This document shows positions 5,220 through 5,587 of a stretch of DNA of 5,587 nt, one piece after another (the stretch's first letter is position 1; each line of letters opens with the position of its first letter). A program made the translations under genes and the position numbers. Under the pieces are notes generated by a model that saw only the letters and a list, made by a program, of their open reading frames with translations, was not told where the DNA came from and searched no databases. This DNA is from an uncultured Chloroflexaceae bacterium. Its GTDB lineage: Bacteria > Chloroflexota > Chloroflexia > Chloroflexales > Chloroflexaceae. The stretch spans positions 1 through 5,587 of the forward strand of contig CAKZQX010000700.1 in assembly GCA_937141995.1 (NCBI GenBank). The letters are read 5' to 3'.

Positions 5220-5228
5220 TGGTATGAT
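5220..5228 (+). promoter_or_regulatory. Extended -10 promoter of the glycosyltransferase gene
   Basis: TGG followed by TATGAT (5223-5228) fits an extended -10 element (TGN-TATAAT, 5 of 6 in the hexamer). The start of transcription would be near 5234-5236, directly at the first ATG (5237). It diverges from the lipoprotein 2 promoter about 30 bp away. Confidence 0.5.
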
Positions 5229-5236
5229 AGCACTCG

Positions 5237-5587
5237 ATGAATACTCAGATGCGAGGTAACCCGATACGAATTGCGATGCCGGCGCGCGTCGTCTACCCGC
5301 TGCATGGCTTTGGTGGCATCGAGAGCCATGTCTTTCACCTGGTCACCCACCTGACGCGGCTCGGCGTGAACGTGACGCTGTTTGTGCAGGATACAACCCG
5401 TCACTCGCCGCCAACGCCGGATCAGCAGGCAGCCTTCCAGTCCATCATTGGCGGACTGGCGCGGGTGGTCTTCCTGCGCTATGACTACACCACGCCGCTG
5501 CTGCCGCCCAATGGCATCATCGGGCGGCAGATTAACTATCCCTGGTACACCTGGCGGTTAGGACTGGCGGCGGCAGCGGCCGTGCGG
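5237..5587 (+). CDS. Glycosyltransferase, GT4-like (N-terminal 117 residues, cut by window edge)
   Basis: This is the beginning of a probable GT-B fold glycosyltransferase that would move a sugar from a nucleotide donor to an acceptor in the cytoplasm, for example in glycolipid or polysaccharide synthesis. The frame is open from ATG at 5237 to the window edge, exactly 117 codons. Residues 10-24 are a beta-strand-like start followed by the loop HGFGGIESHVFHLVTHL (23-39), the glycine-rich acceptor-side motif of family 4 enzymes (GG-I/V-E-x-H), then LGVNVTLFVQ as the next strand. The donor-binding EX7E region lies outside the window. ATG codons at 5249 and 5276 are alternatives; none has a clear ribosome binding site, and the promoter position would make a transcript from 5237 almost leaderless. 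It diverges from lipoprotein 2; a functional link with sugar uptake is not shown. Confidence 0.82.
   Translation, partial: MNTQMRGNPIRIAMPARVVYPLHGFGGIESHVFHLVTHLTRLGVNVTLFVQDTTRHSPPTPDQQAAFQSIIGGLARVVFLRYDYTTPLLPPNGIIGRQINYPWYTWRLGLAAAAAVR

Noticed and set aside
5141..5404. Extension of the lipoprotein 2 reading frame upstream to 5404
   Set aside because: It would run through the divergent promoters and antisense to the glycosyltransferase gene, and would bury the lipoprotein signal peptide inside the protein.
1..5587. Search for CRISPR arrays, tRNA or rRNA genes, insertion sequences, toxin-antitoxin or phage-defence genes
   Set aside because: Nothing of these kinds was recognised; the only large repeats are the two lipoprotein genes.

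Overview
The window looks like bacterial chromosome of moderately high GC content from an organism with lipoprotein-anchored sugar-binding proteins. The AglE/AglF-like proteins, the acidic Gly/Thr-rich linkers and the 7-bp intergenic tandem repeats would fit Chloroflexota, but this placement is an inference from style only. The content is a carbohydrate-uptake locus, almost all on the minus strand.

Layout in minus-strand transcription order, from high to low coordinates: substrate-binding lipoprotein 2 (3821-5140), a strong hairpin terminator (3756-3800), a LacI-family repressor (2434-3465) with its own promoter and operator (3628-3669), substrate-binding lipoprotein 1 (979-2316), a 330-bp structured intergenic region with a 45-bp palindrome, and the first 216 residues of a membrane permease (1-648, cut by the window edge). 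On the plus strand, diverging from lipoprotein 2, is the start of a GT4-type glycosyltransferase (5237-5587, cut by the window edge).

How it works together: the lipoproteins would capture an oligosaccharide, probably an alpha-glucoside-type sugar by family resemblance. They would deliver it to the MalF/AglF-like permease, whose partner permease should lie just beyond position 1. The LacI protein would repress the genes when sugar is absent. The two lipoprotein genes are tandem paralogues on either side of the regulator.

The most notable observation is that the two lipoprotein genes share a 562-bp tract with no differences at all (1343-1904 and 4185-4746). Colinear flanks of the same genes differ by roughly 9% and 15%. 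This pattern is expected from recent gene conversion, or from an assembly artefact that must be excluded. Their upstream regions share an 18-bp block and an operator-like site that is symmetric for copy 2 but degenerate for copy 1, which suggests different regulation of nearly identical proteins. I see no evidence of a wholly new system; the interest lies in the duplication and the regulatory structure.
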